A stretch of 36,221 nucleotides of DNA from positions 1 to 36,221 of the forward strand of contig CANFED010000004.1 in assembly GCA_947445995.1 (NCBI GenBank). The letters run 5' to 3'. Position 1 is the first letter of the stretch, and each line of letters begins with the position of its first letter. The stretch comes from Oxalobacteraceae bacterium. GTDB taxonomy: Bacteria > Pseudomonadota > Gammaproteobacteria > Burkholderiales > Burkholderiaceae_D. Under the pieces are notes generated by a model. The model was not told the DNA's origin and did no database searches. It saw nothing but the letters and a program-made list of their open reading frames with translations. Positions 29,101 to 36,221 of this stretch are shown one piece after another. The position numbers and the translations under genes are program-made.

Positions 29101-29222
29101 TTTGGGGGCCGATGGCGGTGGCGATCATGGGCGGGCTGATCGTCGCTACCGCGCTGACGTTATTGTTCTTGCCAGCATTGTATGCAGCATGGTTCCGGGT
29201 CAAAAAACCGTCTCCAAACTGA
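26133..29222 (+). CDS. RND efflux transporter permease (AcrB/TriC-like)
   Basis: 1029 aa; MKGGFNLSRWALEHIPLTRYLMAVLLIGGMLSYARLGQDEDPPFTFRAMVV; LGLLVDDAIIAVEMMVRKME proton-relay Asp pair; ATGA overlap with adaptor. Confidence 0.94.
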   Translation: MKGGFNLSRWALEHIPLTRYLMAVLLIGGMLSYARLGQDEDPPFTFRAMVVRATWPGATALQMAEQVADKLEKKLQETPYIDKIRSYSKPGETTIILQLRESTPPKETAASWYQVRKKIGDIRATLPAGVNGPFFNDEFGDTYGSIVALSGDGFTYAEVKDYADFVRQQLLRVKSVAKVELFGAQDERITIEFSQKKFAQLGITIDSVVAQLAAQNSVEGTGILVTPIDNLQVRVTGALMTVKDLQELDLRANGTSFKLGDFAKIRREYRDPPQDKMRFNGKDVIGLGISMEKGGNIIELGKSLDSTLAAVRAKLPVGVELSRVADQPKAVIASVSEFLHTLFEAVLIVLAVSFLALGLHTKPFRLDIRPGLVVGLTIPLVLAITFLFMRILDIDLHKISLGALIIALGLLVDDAIIAVEMMVRKMEEGLSRFDAATFAYTSTAMPMLTGTLITAAGFLPIGLAKSAAGEYTFSMFSVNALALLISWLVAVIFTPYIGYVLLKVKPAAGADAHHELFNTPMYNRFRKTVNWCVEWRKTTILLTLAAFGLGVFGFKFIEQQFFPDSSRTELMVELWLPEGSAFKATEAQAKKFEAFIQKQDGVESVTSYVGTGSPRFYLPLDQIFPQTNVSQIVVLAKDLKAREALRLKIVAVFKKDFPEVRGRVKLLPNGPPVPYPVQFRVTGTEVTKVRAIADQVKDIMRANPNAIGVNDNWNESVKVLRIDLDQEKMRAVGVTSQTVMRAANTLLSGSTVGQYRDGNRLIDIVIRQPVDERSTISALDQANIPTASGKSVPLSQLARAQFIWEPGVIWREGREWAVTVQSDVADGIQGPTVSDQINPKLAELRAGLPAGYKIELAGAAADSGKAQESIAANVPLVIFIIFTLLMLQLHSFSRSLLVFLTGPLGVAGAAMALLLLQRPFGFVAQLGVIALFGMIIRNSVILIDQIEQDIAAGAAPWNAIVESAVRRCRPIILTAAAAVLAMIPLSRSVFWGPMAVAIMGGLIVATALTLLFLPALYAAWFRVKKPSPN

Positions 29223-29234
29223 TCACTTTTGCCC

Positions 29235-29274
29235 GGCGCGGTGCTGGCACGGTGCTGCAAATAAGCACCGCGCC
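29235..29274. repeat. 11-bp perfect inverted repeat (hairpin) just after the RND permease stop
   Basis: GGCGCGGTGCT ... AGCACCGCGCC, 18-nt loop. Confidence 0.7.
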
Positions 29275-29353
29275 AAAAATCACGGCGTGCTGGAATAAAA
29301 TCCAGTAAAATCAGCCCCTGATGTAGACCGGCCTCTGGCAAAGGCAGTGCAAG

Positions 29354-29389
29354 GCGACCATATTTACCTCAGGGTCGCTTTTTGCTTTT
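29354..29389 (+). terminator. Rho-independent terminator upstream of tRNA-Leu
   Basis: GCGACC-atatttacctcag-GGTCGC followed by TTTTTGCTTTT. Confidence 0.75.
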
Positions 29390-29406
29390 GGCAGGTGGAC
29401 ATTCCC

Positions 29407-29493
29407 GCGAGGATGGCGAAATTGGTAGACGCACCAGGTTTAGGTCCTGACGCCAGTAATGGTGTGGGGGTTCGAGTCCCCCTCCTCGCACCA
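29407..29493 (+). tRNA. tRNA-Leu (anticodon TAG)
   Basis: GCGAGGA...TCCTCGC acceptor pairing; anticodon arm CCAGG-TTTAGGT-CCTG; GGTTCGAGTCC T-arm; encoded CCA. Confidence 0.95.
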
Positions 29494-29525
29494 CAGAATT
29501 CTTTTTTATTATTTGGACGATTCAC

Positions 29526-30878
29526 ATGGCAACTGCTGTCGAAACCCTCGAAAAACTTGAGCGCCGCATCACGATCACGGTCCCTTTGGCAGATGTCCAG
29601 GCCGAAGTTGAAAAGCGCCTGAAAGTACGCGCTAAATCCGCCAAGGCACCTGGCTTTCGCCCAGGTAAAGTGCCAATGAAAATGGTTGCTGCCCAGTTTG
29701 GTTATCAAGTTGAAACTGAAGTCCTGAATGACAAAGTTGGTCGCGCTTTCAATGACGCTGCCAACGAAAATAATTTACGCGTTGCCGGTTACCCGCGTAT
29801 CGAGCCGAAAGCTGCCGGCGACGATGCAGTAGAGGGTTCCATTGTTTTCGAAGCCACTTTCGAAATCTATCCGGAAGTTAAAGTCGGTGACCTTGCCGTT
29901 ACTGAAGTCGAAAAGACGGTCACTGAAGTGACCGACGCTGAAATCGACAAGACCATCGAGATACTGCGCAAGCAGCGTGCTCACTTCCACGTCAAGGGCG
30001 ATCAGGATGCGCACGGCGATGGTGGTCCAGACCAGACAGCACAAAAAGACAATCGGGTAACAGTGGACTTCACGGGTTCGATTGACGGCGTTGAGTTTGC
30101 TGGCGGCAAAGCTGACGATTACGCTTTCGTGCTCGGTGAAGGCCGGATGTTGCCTGAATTCGAAGCGGCGATCACCGGTCTGAAGGTCGGCGAATCGAAG
30201 TCGTTCCCGCTGGCCTTTCCAGCCGATTACCACGGCAAGGATGTCGCCGGAAAAACCGCTGAATTCACGATCACGCTGAAAAAACTCGAGTGGGCGCACA
30301 TGCCTGAAGTCGATGCCGAGTTTGCCATCACGCTGGGCGTGGAAGACGGCGACATCGCCAAGATGCGCGCTGACATCAAGGTTAATCTTGAGCGCGAAGT
30401 CGGTGGTCGCACCAAAGCCAAAACCAAAGACAGCGTGATGGACGCGCTGATCAAGTCCGCCGAACTCGATGTGCCAAAGGCGCTGATCGAACAAGACGTC
30501 GAGCGTCTGGTCGAGATGACTCGTCAGGATATGCAGCAACGTGGGATGGATGTGAAGAGCATGCCATTTCCTCCGGAACTGTTCACTGCTCAGGCCGAGC
30601 GCCGCGTACGTCTTGGTCTGATTCTGGCCGAAGTGGTGAAGACAAACAGCCTGCAGGCTACCGCAGATCAAGTCAAGGCACAGGTCGAAGACTTCGCGAA
30701 GAGCTACGAAGATCCTCAGCAAGTAATGCAATATTATTTCAGTGACCGTAATCGCCTCGCTGAAGTTGAAGCCCTTGTATTGGAAGAAAACGTCGTCAAC
30801 TACGTCTTGGGAAAATCGAAAGTGACAGAAAAAACTGTCGCCTTTGATGAATTGATGAGTAACAACGCGCAGGCGTAA
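29526..30878 (+). CDS. tig: Trigger factor
   Basis: [54 protein letters not shown]-type domain [17 protein letters not shown]. Confidence 0.97.
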   Translation: MATAVETLEKLERRITITVPLADVQAEVEKRLKVRAKSAKAPGFRPGKVPMKMVAAQFGYQVETEVLNDKVGRAFNDAANENNLRVAGYPRIEPKAAGDDAVEGSIVFEATFEIYPEVKVGDLAVTEVEKTVTEVTDAEIDKTIEILRKQRAHFHVKGDQDAHGDGGPDQTAQKDNRVTVDFTGSIDGVEFAGGKADDYAFVLGEGRMLPEFEAAITGLKVGESKSFPLAFPADYHGKDVAGKTAEFTITLKKLEWAHMPEVDAEFAITLGVEDGDIAKMRADIKVNLEREVGGRTKAKTKDSVMDALIKSAELDVPKALIEQDVERLVEMTRQDMQQRGMDVKSMPFPPELFTAQAERRVRLGLILAEVVKTNSLQATADQVKAQVEDFAKSYEDPQQVMQYYFSDRNRLAEVEALVLEENVVNYVLGKSKVTEKTVAFDELMSNNAQA

Positions 30879-30913
30879 AACGCCGTGTGCTCTCCAAAGG
30901 AAAGCAACTATTC

Positions 30914-31534
30914 ATGATGACAAGAAATTTCGCGATGGAACCACAGATGCTCGGCATGATCCCGATGGTGATCGAGCAAAGCGGACGCGGGGAACGGTCG
31001 TACGACATTTATTCGCGCTTGCTGAAAGAACGCGTCATTTTTCTCGTCGGTCCGGTCAATGACGGAGTAGCCAACCTGATCGTGGCGCAACTGCTGTTCC
31101 TGGAGAGCGAAAATCCGGATAAGGATATTTCGCTGTATATCAACTCACCCGGTGGTTCGGTCTCGGCCGGCATGGCAATTTTTGACACGATGCAGTTCAT
31201 TAAGCCAAATGTCTCGACTTTGTGTACCGGCCTGGCAGCATCGATGGGAGCTTTCCTGTTGGCCGCTGGTGCCAAGGGCAAGCGTTTCTCGTTGCCTAAC
31301 TCGCGTATCATGATTCACCAGCCATCTGGTGGTGCGCAAGGTCAGGCGACTGACATCGAGATCCAAGCCAAGGAAATCCTGTATCTGCGCGAACGTCTGA
31401 ACGGCATTCTTGCCGACAAGACCGGGCGCACGATCGAAGAAATTCGTCGTGATACCGAACGGGATAATTTCATGTCGGCCGATGAAGCTGAAAAGTACGG
31501 CATGATCGACAAAGTCCTGACCACCCGCGAGTAA
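30914..31534 (+). CDS. clpP: ATP-dependent Clp protease proteolytic subunit ClpP
   Basis: [54 protein letters not shown]. Confidence 0.97.
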   Translation: MMTRNFAMEPQMLGMIPMVIEQSGRGERSYDIYSRLLKERVIFLVGPVNDGVANLIVAQLLFLESENPDKDISLYINSPGGSVSAGMAIFDTMQFIKPNVSTLCTGLAASMGAFLLAAGAKGKRFSLPNSRIMIHQPSGGAQGQATDIEIQAKEILYLRERLNGILADKTGRTIEEIRRDTERDNFMSADEAEKYGMIDKVLTTRE

Positions 31535-31564
31535 TCTGCGACTGGTACGGCCTGGTCACACAGA

Positions 31565-31595
31565 ACGCCCGGACAGCCAACCGTCTGGGCGTTTT
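31565..31595 (+). terminator. Hairpin terminator after clpP
   Basis: ACGCCCGGACAG-ccaa-CCGTCTGGGCGT followed by TTTG TTTT. Confidence 0.72.
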
Positions 31596-31705
31596 GTTTT
31601 CAGGCGACCTTGTCGACGCCGTCTGGCGACATTCTGATGCGTCGCCGTGACGGATACTGATTTCGCAGGTAATATCAAGCAAACCTCACCACTTTCAACT
31701 TCTCC

Positions 31706-32974
31706 ATGTCCGATAAAAAATCTACTACCAGCGAGAAATTGCTGTACTGCTCATTTTGTGGCAAGAGCCAGCATGAGGTTAAAAAACTGATCGCCGGACC
31801 TTCCGTATTCATCTGCGACGAGTGTATCGATCTCTGCAACGACATCATTCGGGACGAAGCGTCTACGGTGGAGTCCGTAGCCGGTCCCAAATCCGAGTTG
31901 CCAACGCCGCAAGAAATCTGCGAGCTGCTGGGTCAGTACGTGATCGGGCAAGAGGGCGCCAAGCGCATCCTGTCCGTCGCCGTCTACAACCATTACAAGC
32001 GTTTGCGTCACCTTGGTAAGAAGGACGATGTTGAGCTGGCCAAGAGCAATATCTTGCTAGTCGGACCGACTGGTTCTGGCAAGACGCTGCTGGCACAAAC
32101 ACTGGCACGCATGCTCAATGTACCGTTCGTTATTGCTGATGCAACGACGCTGACCGAAGCGGGTTATGTCGGTGAAGACGTCGAGAACATCATCCAGAAG
32201 CTGTTGCAAGCCTGTAATTACGATGTGGAGAAGGCCCAGAAAGGGATTGTCTACATCGATGAAATCGACAAGATTTCGCGGAAGTCCGACAACCCGTCGA
32301 TTACGCGAGATGTGTCAGGCGAAGGCGTTCAGCAAGCCCTGCTGAAACTGATCGAAGGCACGATGGCATCGGTCCCGCCACAGGGTGGTCGCAAGCATCC
32401 GAACCAGGATTTCGTCCAGATTGACACGACCAACATCATGTTTATCTGTGGCGGTGCGTTCGACGGCCTGGCCAAGATCATCAGCAATCGTTCTGAAAAA
32501 AGCGGGATTGGTTTCTCTGCCAGCGTAAAAAGCCAGAGCGAGCGGACCGCCAGCGAAGTGTTGCTCGAAGCCGAGCCGGAGGATCTGATCAAGTTCGGAC
32601 TTATTCCGGAACTGGTCGGACGTCTGCCCGTGGTTGCGACGCTCAGCGAACTGACCGAAGACGCGATGATCCAGATTTTGCTGGAGCCAAAAAATGCGTT
32701 GATCAAGCAGTATGCGCGCCTGTTGCAAATGGAAGGCGCGGAGCTTGAAGTCCGTCCTGCCGGATTACAGGCAATTGCCCGCAAGGCCTTGCAGCGCAAG
32801 ACCGGTGCACGTGGCTTGCGTTCGATTCTCGAGCATGCGTTACTGGACGTCATGTTCGAATTGCCGAATCAACAAAATGTCTCAAAAGTAGTTATTGATG
32901 AAAACACTATCACTCAAGGTGCCAAGCCGTTGATGATTTATCATGATCAGCCGAAAGTAGCCGGCTCTAAGTAA
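31706..32974 (+). CDS. clpX: ATP-dependent Clp protease ATP-binding subunit ClpX
   Basis: [31 protein letters not shown] zinc finger; [31 protein letters not shown]. Confidence 0.97.
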   Translation: MSDKKSTTSEKLLYCSFCGKSQHEVKKLIAGPSVFICDECIDLCNDIIRDEASTVESVAGPKSELPTPQEICELLGQYVIGQEGAKRILSVAVYNHYKRLRHLGKKDDVELAKSNILLVGPTGSGKTLLAQTLARMLNVPFVIADATTLTEAGYVGEDVENIIQKLLQACNYDVEKAQKGIVYIDEIDKISRKSDNPSITRDVSGEGVQQALLKLIEGTMASVPPQGGRKHPNQDFVQIDTTNIMFICGGAFDGLAKIISNRSEKSGIGFSASVKSQSERTASEVLLEAEPEDLIKFGLIPELVGRLPVVATLSELTEDAMIQILLEPKNALIKQYARLLQMEGAELEVRPAGLQAIARKALQRKTGARGLRSILEHALLDVMFELPNQQNVSKVVIDENTITQGAKPLMIYHDQPKVAGSK

Positions 32975-33074
32975 TATGTTTGTTTTACCGCCTGAAAATG
33001 CCGTGTGGCTATCGGTTTTTTCGGGCGAACGCAGTAGGATTTAAAAATACGGACCAGTGACAATCCGTTGAGAT

Positions 33075-33107
33075 ACCGGTCGCGCCGAATTGGTGGCCGG
33101 TTTTTTA
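33075..33107 (+). terminator. Probable terminator between clpX and lon
   Basis: ACCGGTC...GGCCGGT followed by TTTTTT; one non-Watson-Crick position, long loop. Confidence 0.4.
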
Positions 33108-33203
33108 CCGGGATTTTTTCGTCCACTGATATTTGTTCGTGAACGGCCTTGTGTTTTCCGCTCTCGCGCCAACATCAATTACACGTTTTTGATAAGGCTC
33201 GCC

Positions 33204-35615
33204 ATGACGACTCCCACTTTTACTGAACATACCCAGTTGCCGCTATTGCCTTTGCGTGATGTCGTAGTTTTCCCGCATATGGTCATACCGCTATTCGTTG
33301 GTCGTCCCAAGTCCATCAAAGCCCTCGAGGCTGCCATGGAGCAAGGGAAGAGCATCATGCTGGCAGCGCAAAAAGCCGCAGCCAAGGATGAACCCTCCGC
33401 CGATGATATTTATGAAATCGGATGCATCGCCAACATCCTGCAAATGCTGAAGCTTCCTGACGGAACCGTCAAGGTACTGGTTGAGGGCACCCAGCGCGCC
33501 CGCATCCATCACATCAGTGAACTCGATACGCATTTCGTCGCTGACCTGACACCGGTTGAATCCGAGTCCGGTGACGAAGCAGAAATTGAAGCGATGCGTC
33601 GTGCAATCGTTCAGCAGTTCGATCAGTACGTGAAGCTGAACAAAAAAATTCCTCCTGAAATTCTGACCTCACTGGCCGGCATCGATGATGCGGGTCGTCT
33701 GGCCGATACGATTGCCGCGCATTTGCCACTGAAGCTTGAGCAAAAGCAGGTCATCCTCGAAATCTTTAACGTCGCCAAGCGCCATGAGCATTTGCTCGGC
33801 CAGCTTGAAGGCGAGCTTGATATCCTGCAGGTAGAAAAGCGTATCCGTGGGCGCGTAAAGCGCCAAATGGAAAAGTCCCAGCGCGAGTATTACCTCAACG
33901 AGCAAGTCAAGGCGATCCAGAAAGAGCTGGGCGAGGGTGAAGAGGGCGCGGATATTGAAGAGCTTGAGAAAAAAATCGTTGCCGCCAAGATGCCAAAAGA
34001 AGCGCTTGCCAAGGCCAGCAGCGAACTCAAGAAGCTCAAGCTGATGTCGCCAATGTCAGCCGAGGCCACTGTCGTACGCAACTACATTGATACGTTGATC
34101 GGACTGCCTTGGAGAAAAAAATCCAAGGTCAACAACGATTTGTCGAATGCTGAAAAAGTACTTGAAGACGATCATTTTGGTCTCGACAAGGTCAAGGAAC
34201 GCATCCTGGAATACCTCGCCGTACAACAGCGCGTTGATAAACTGAAAGCCCCGATTCTGTGTTTCGTCGGTCCGCCTGGTGTCGGCAAGACGTCGCTAGG
34301 TCAGTCAATTGCGCGTGCGACGAACCGCAAGTTCGTGCGCATGGCATTGGGTGGCGTACGCGATGAGGCCGAGATTCGCGGTCACCGTCGTACTTATATC
34401 GGTTCGATGCCTGGCAAGATTTTGCAGAGCCTGGCGAAAACCGGTGTGCGTAATCCGCTGTTCCTGCTCGATGAAATCGACAAGCTCGGTATGGATTTCC
34501 GTGGCGATCCTTCGTCAGCACTGCTTGAAGTGCTGGACCCGGAACAGAATCATATGTTTTCGGATCACTACGTCGAAGTCGATTTCGACCTGTCGGACGT
34601 CATGTTCGTAGCGACCTCGAATTCGTACAATATTCCGCCGGCGCTGCTTGACCGGATGGAAGTGATCCGGTTGTCGGGTTATACCGAAGATGAAAAAACC
34701 AGTATCGCGCAGCGCTATTTGTTGCCCAAGCAAATCAAGAACAACGGTTTGCTGGAAGGCGAAATCAGCGTTGCCGAATCGGCCATTCGCGACATCATTC
34801 GCTATTACACACGTGAAGCTGGCGTACGTTCGCTTGAGCGGGAAATATCGAAGATCTGCCGTAAAGTCGTCAAAATGCTGCTGCTCAAAAAGCAGGATAA
34901 AAAAGTGGCGGTGACCGGCAAGAATATCGATAAGTTCCTTGGAGTCCGGCGCTACGATTTCGGTGTCGCTGAAAAGGAAAACCAGATCGGACAAGTCGTC
35001 GGTCTGGCCTGGACTGAAGTGGGTGGCGATCTGCTGACCATCGAAGCCGTCACGATGCCTGGTAAGGGACAAATCATCCGCACTGGAACACTCGGTGACG
35101 TGATGAAGGAATCGATCGAGGCAGCGCGCACCGTCGTCCGCAGTCGTGCTCGTAATCTTGGCATCAAGCTCGATGCGTTCGAAAAGAACGACATTCATAT
35201 CCATGTGCCGGAAGGTGCAACGCCGAAAGACGGTCCGTCGGCTGGTGTGGCGATGACGATTGCTATGGTGTCCTCCTTTACCGGAATACCAGTGCGCGCC
35301 GATGTCGCGATGACAGGCGAAATCACGTTGCGCGGAGAAGTTCTGCCGATCGGCGGATTGAAGGAAAAACTGCTTGCAGCGCATCGCGGCGGTATCAAGA
35401 CGGTGATGATCCCCGAGCAAAATGTGAAGGACTTGGCCGAGATTCCGGACAACGTCAAAAACAAGCTTGAGATCGTGCCGGTGCGCTGGATTGACAAGGC
35501 GCTTGAGATCGCACTTGAAAGATCGCCAGTACCACTCACCGATGAAGAAGTCGCGTTGAGTGCACTGGCTGCGCAAAAGAAGGACGCGGTTGATCCGCTG
35601 ATCGTGAAGCATTGA
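33204..35615 (+). CDS. lon: ATP-dependent protease Lon
   Basis: LPLLPLRDVVVFPHMVIPLFVGRPKSIKALE; GPPGVGKTSLGQSIA; catalytic PKDGPSAGVAM and Lys in GGLKEKLLAAHRGG. Confidence 0.97.
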   Translation: MTTPTFTEHTQLPLLPLRDVVVFPHMVIPLFVGRPKSIKALEAAMEQGKSIMLAAQKAAAKDEPSADDIYEIGCIANILQMLKLPDGTVKVLVEGTQRARIHHISELDTHFVADLTPVESESGDEAEIEAMRRAIVQQFDQYVKLNKKIPPEILTSLAGIDDAGRLADTIAAHLPLKLEQKQVILEIFNVAKRHEHLLGQLEGELDILQVEKRIRGRVKRQMEKSQREYYLNEQVKAIQKELGEGEEGADIEELEKKIVAAKMPKEALAKASSELKKLKLMSPMSAEATVVRNYIDTLIGLPWRKKSKVNNDLSNAEKVLEDDHFGLDKVKERILEYLAVQQRVDKLKAPILCFVGPPGVGKTSLGQSIARATNRKFVRMALGGVRDEAEIRGHRRTYIGSMPGKILQSLAKTGVRNPLFLLDEIDKLGMDFRGDPSSALLEVLDPEQNHMFSDHYVEVDFDLSDVMFVATSNSYNIPPALLDRMEVIRLSGYTEDEKTSIAQRYLLPKQIKNNGLLEGEISVAESAIRDIIRYYTREAGVRSLEREISKICRKVVKMLLLKKQDKKVAVTGKNIDKFLGVRRYDFGVAEKENQIGQVVGLAWTEVGGDLLTIEAVTMPGKGQIIRTGTLGDVMKESIEAARTVVRSRARNLGIKLDAFEKNDIHIHVPEGATPKDGPSAGVAMTIAMVSSFTGIPVRADVAMTGEITLRGEVLPIGGLKEKLLAAHRGGIKTVMIPEQNVKDLAEIPDNVKNKLEIVPVRWIDKALEIALERSPVPLTDEEVALSALAAQKKDAVDPLIVKH

Positions 35616-35634
35616 TCGACGTCTGTTGATTCTC

Positions 35635-35662
35635 AAATGGCGCTCCCCGGAGCGCCATTTTT
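35635..35662 (+). terminator. Rho-independent terminator after lon
   Basis: AAATGGCGCTCC-cc-GGAGCGCCATTT followed by TTAT. Confidence 0.85.
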
Positions 35663-35871
35663 ATATCTACTTTTGCAGTGAGCTTGGTGGATTTATCCCG
35701 ATGTCGACAGCAATCCGTTGCATTGCGCTTTTACATGGCGATTGTCGTGCCGGTTGCGCATTTAAGCATGGCAAAGCAGCCTCGTATGAGTTAAGATCAT
35801 CGACTTCGATGTGGTGACAAACATCGGAAAATTAGTAATATGCAGTCGACTGGCAGCCCAAAGCCGCATTA

Positions 35872-35947
35872 GGGTGCTTAGCTCAGTTGGTAGAGCGGCG
35901 CCCTTACAAGGCGTAGGTCGGGGGTTCGAGCCCCTCAGCACCCACCA
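35872..35947 (+). tRNA. tRNA-Val (anticodon TAC)
   Basis: GGGTGCT...AGCACCC acceptor; anticodon arm GCGCC-CTTACAA-GGCGT; GGGTTCGAGCCC; CCA encoded. Confidence 0.95.
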
Positions 35948-36043
35948 AGACGTCTTCTGCATCACAGCGGCACTTTTGTTGTGTACAGTTAAATTGCAAG
36001 CAATTTGATTGTGATTCGGAGTTTCATGAAAGTGCAGTAATTA

Positions 36044-36120
36044 GGAGTGGTAGTTCAGCTGGTTAGAATACCGGCCTGTCACGCCGGGGGTCGCGGGTTC
36101 GAGTCCCGTCCACTCCGCCA
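36044..36120 (+). tRNA. tRNA-Asp (anticodon GTC)
   Basis: GGAGTGG...CCACTCC acceptor; anticodon loop CTGTCAC; GGGTTCGAGTCCC T-arm; CCA encoded. Confidence 0.95.
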
Positions 36121-36139
36121 GAACAATAATGACGCAGGT

Positions 36140-36221
36140 GTGATTCCGTAGGAATCACGTCGGGACTCGAAGGGAATCGCTTGCAAGCGATTCCGCGGCC
36201 TGCAGTATGTAGGCGAGTCCC
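36140..36221. repeat. Cluster of nested palindromes directly after tRNA-Asp, running to the window edge
   Basis: GTGATTCC-gta-GGAATCAC (36140-36158); perfect 22-bp palindrome GGAATCGCTTGCAAGCGATTCC (36173-36194); flanking GGGACTCG (36162-36169) / CGAGTCCC (36214-36221). Confidence 0.85.

Noticed and set aside
29775-30731. 318-aa minus-strand ORF opposite tig
   Set aside because: Shadow frame opposite an unambiguous trigger factor
34515-35636. 373-aa minus-strand ORF opposite lon
   Set aside because: Shadow frame opposite an unambiguous Lon protease
35872-36221. Integrated element next to the tRNA cluster
   Set aside because: No integrase, att duplication or phage gene is visible before the window ends; only spacer palindromes are seen
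1-36221. CRISPR array or defence island
   Set aside because: No regularly spaced direct repeats seen; the single Mrr-like gene appears catalytically degenerate and has no R-M partners

Overview
This 36.2 kb window looks like a chromosomal segment of a betaproteobacterium. Burkholderiales/Oxalobacteraceae is an inference from gene content and order, not a computed placement. Left part: the 3' end of an NhaR-like LysR regulator, a marC-family gene, a membrane-anchored Mrr-like/C4 zinc-finger protein, a DUF1993 protein, an orphan Tat-exported molybdopterin oxidoreductase large subunit, a thioredoxin-like protein, then tsaB-rimI-UDG-DUF1853, lplT, alr and radA. Middle part (about 12.8-21.6 kb, minus strand): a seven-gene set that I read as a possible undescribed synthase-type exopolysaccharide system. 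It comprises a processive GT2 synthase with a signal-peptide-like N-terminus, a membrane-anchored bactofilin-like beta-helix protein, a secreted alpha/alpha-toroid (GH-like) protein, WecB, a YaiO-like outer-membrane barrel, a multi-TM protein, and a divergent GATase-like plus CE4-like deacetylase protein. This is followed by hpnCDE (squalene synthesis), which diverges from an RND efflux adaptor/permease pair across a TetR-type palindrome. Right part: tRNA-Leu(TAG), tig-clpP-clpX-lon, tRNA-Val(TAC), tRNA-Asp(GTC), and a palindrome-rich sequence at the edge. No CRISPR array, IS element, integrase or rRNA was recognised. All family calls come from reading the translations and were not checked by database search.
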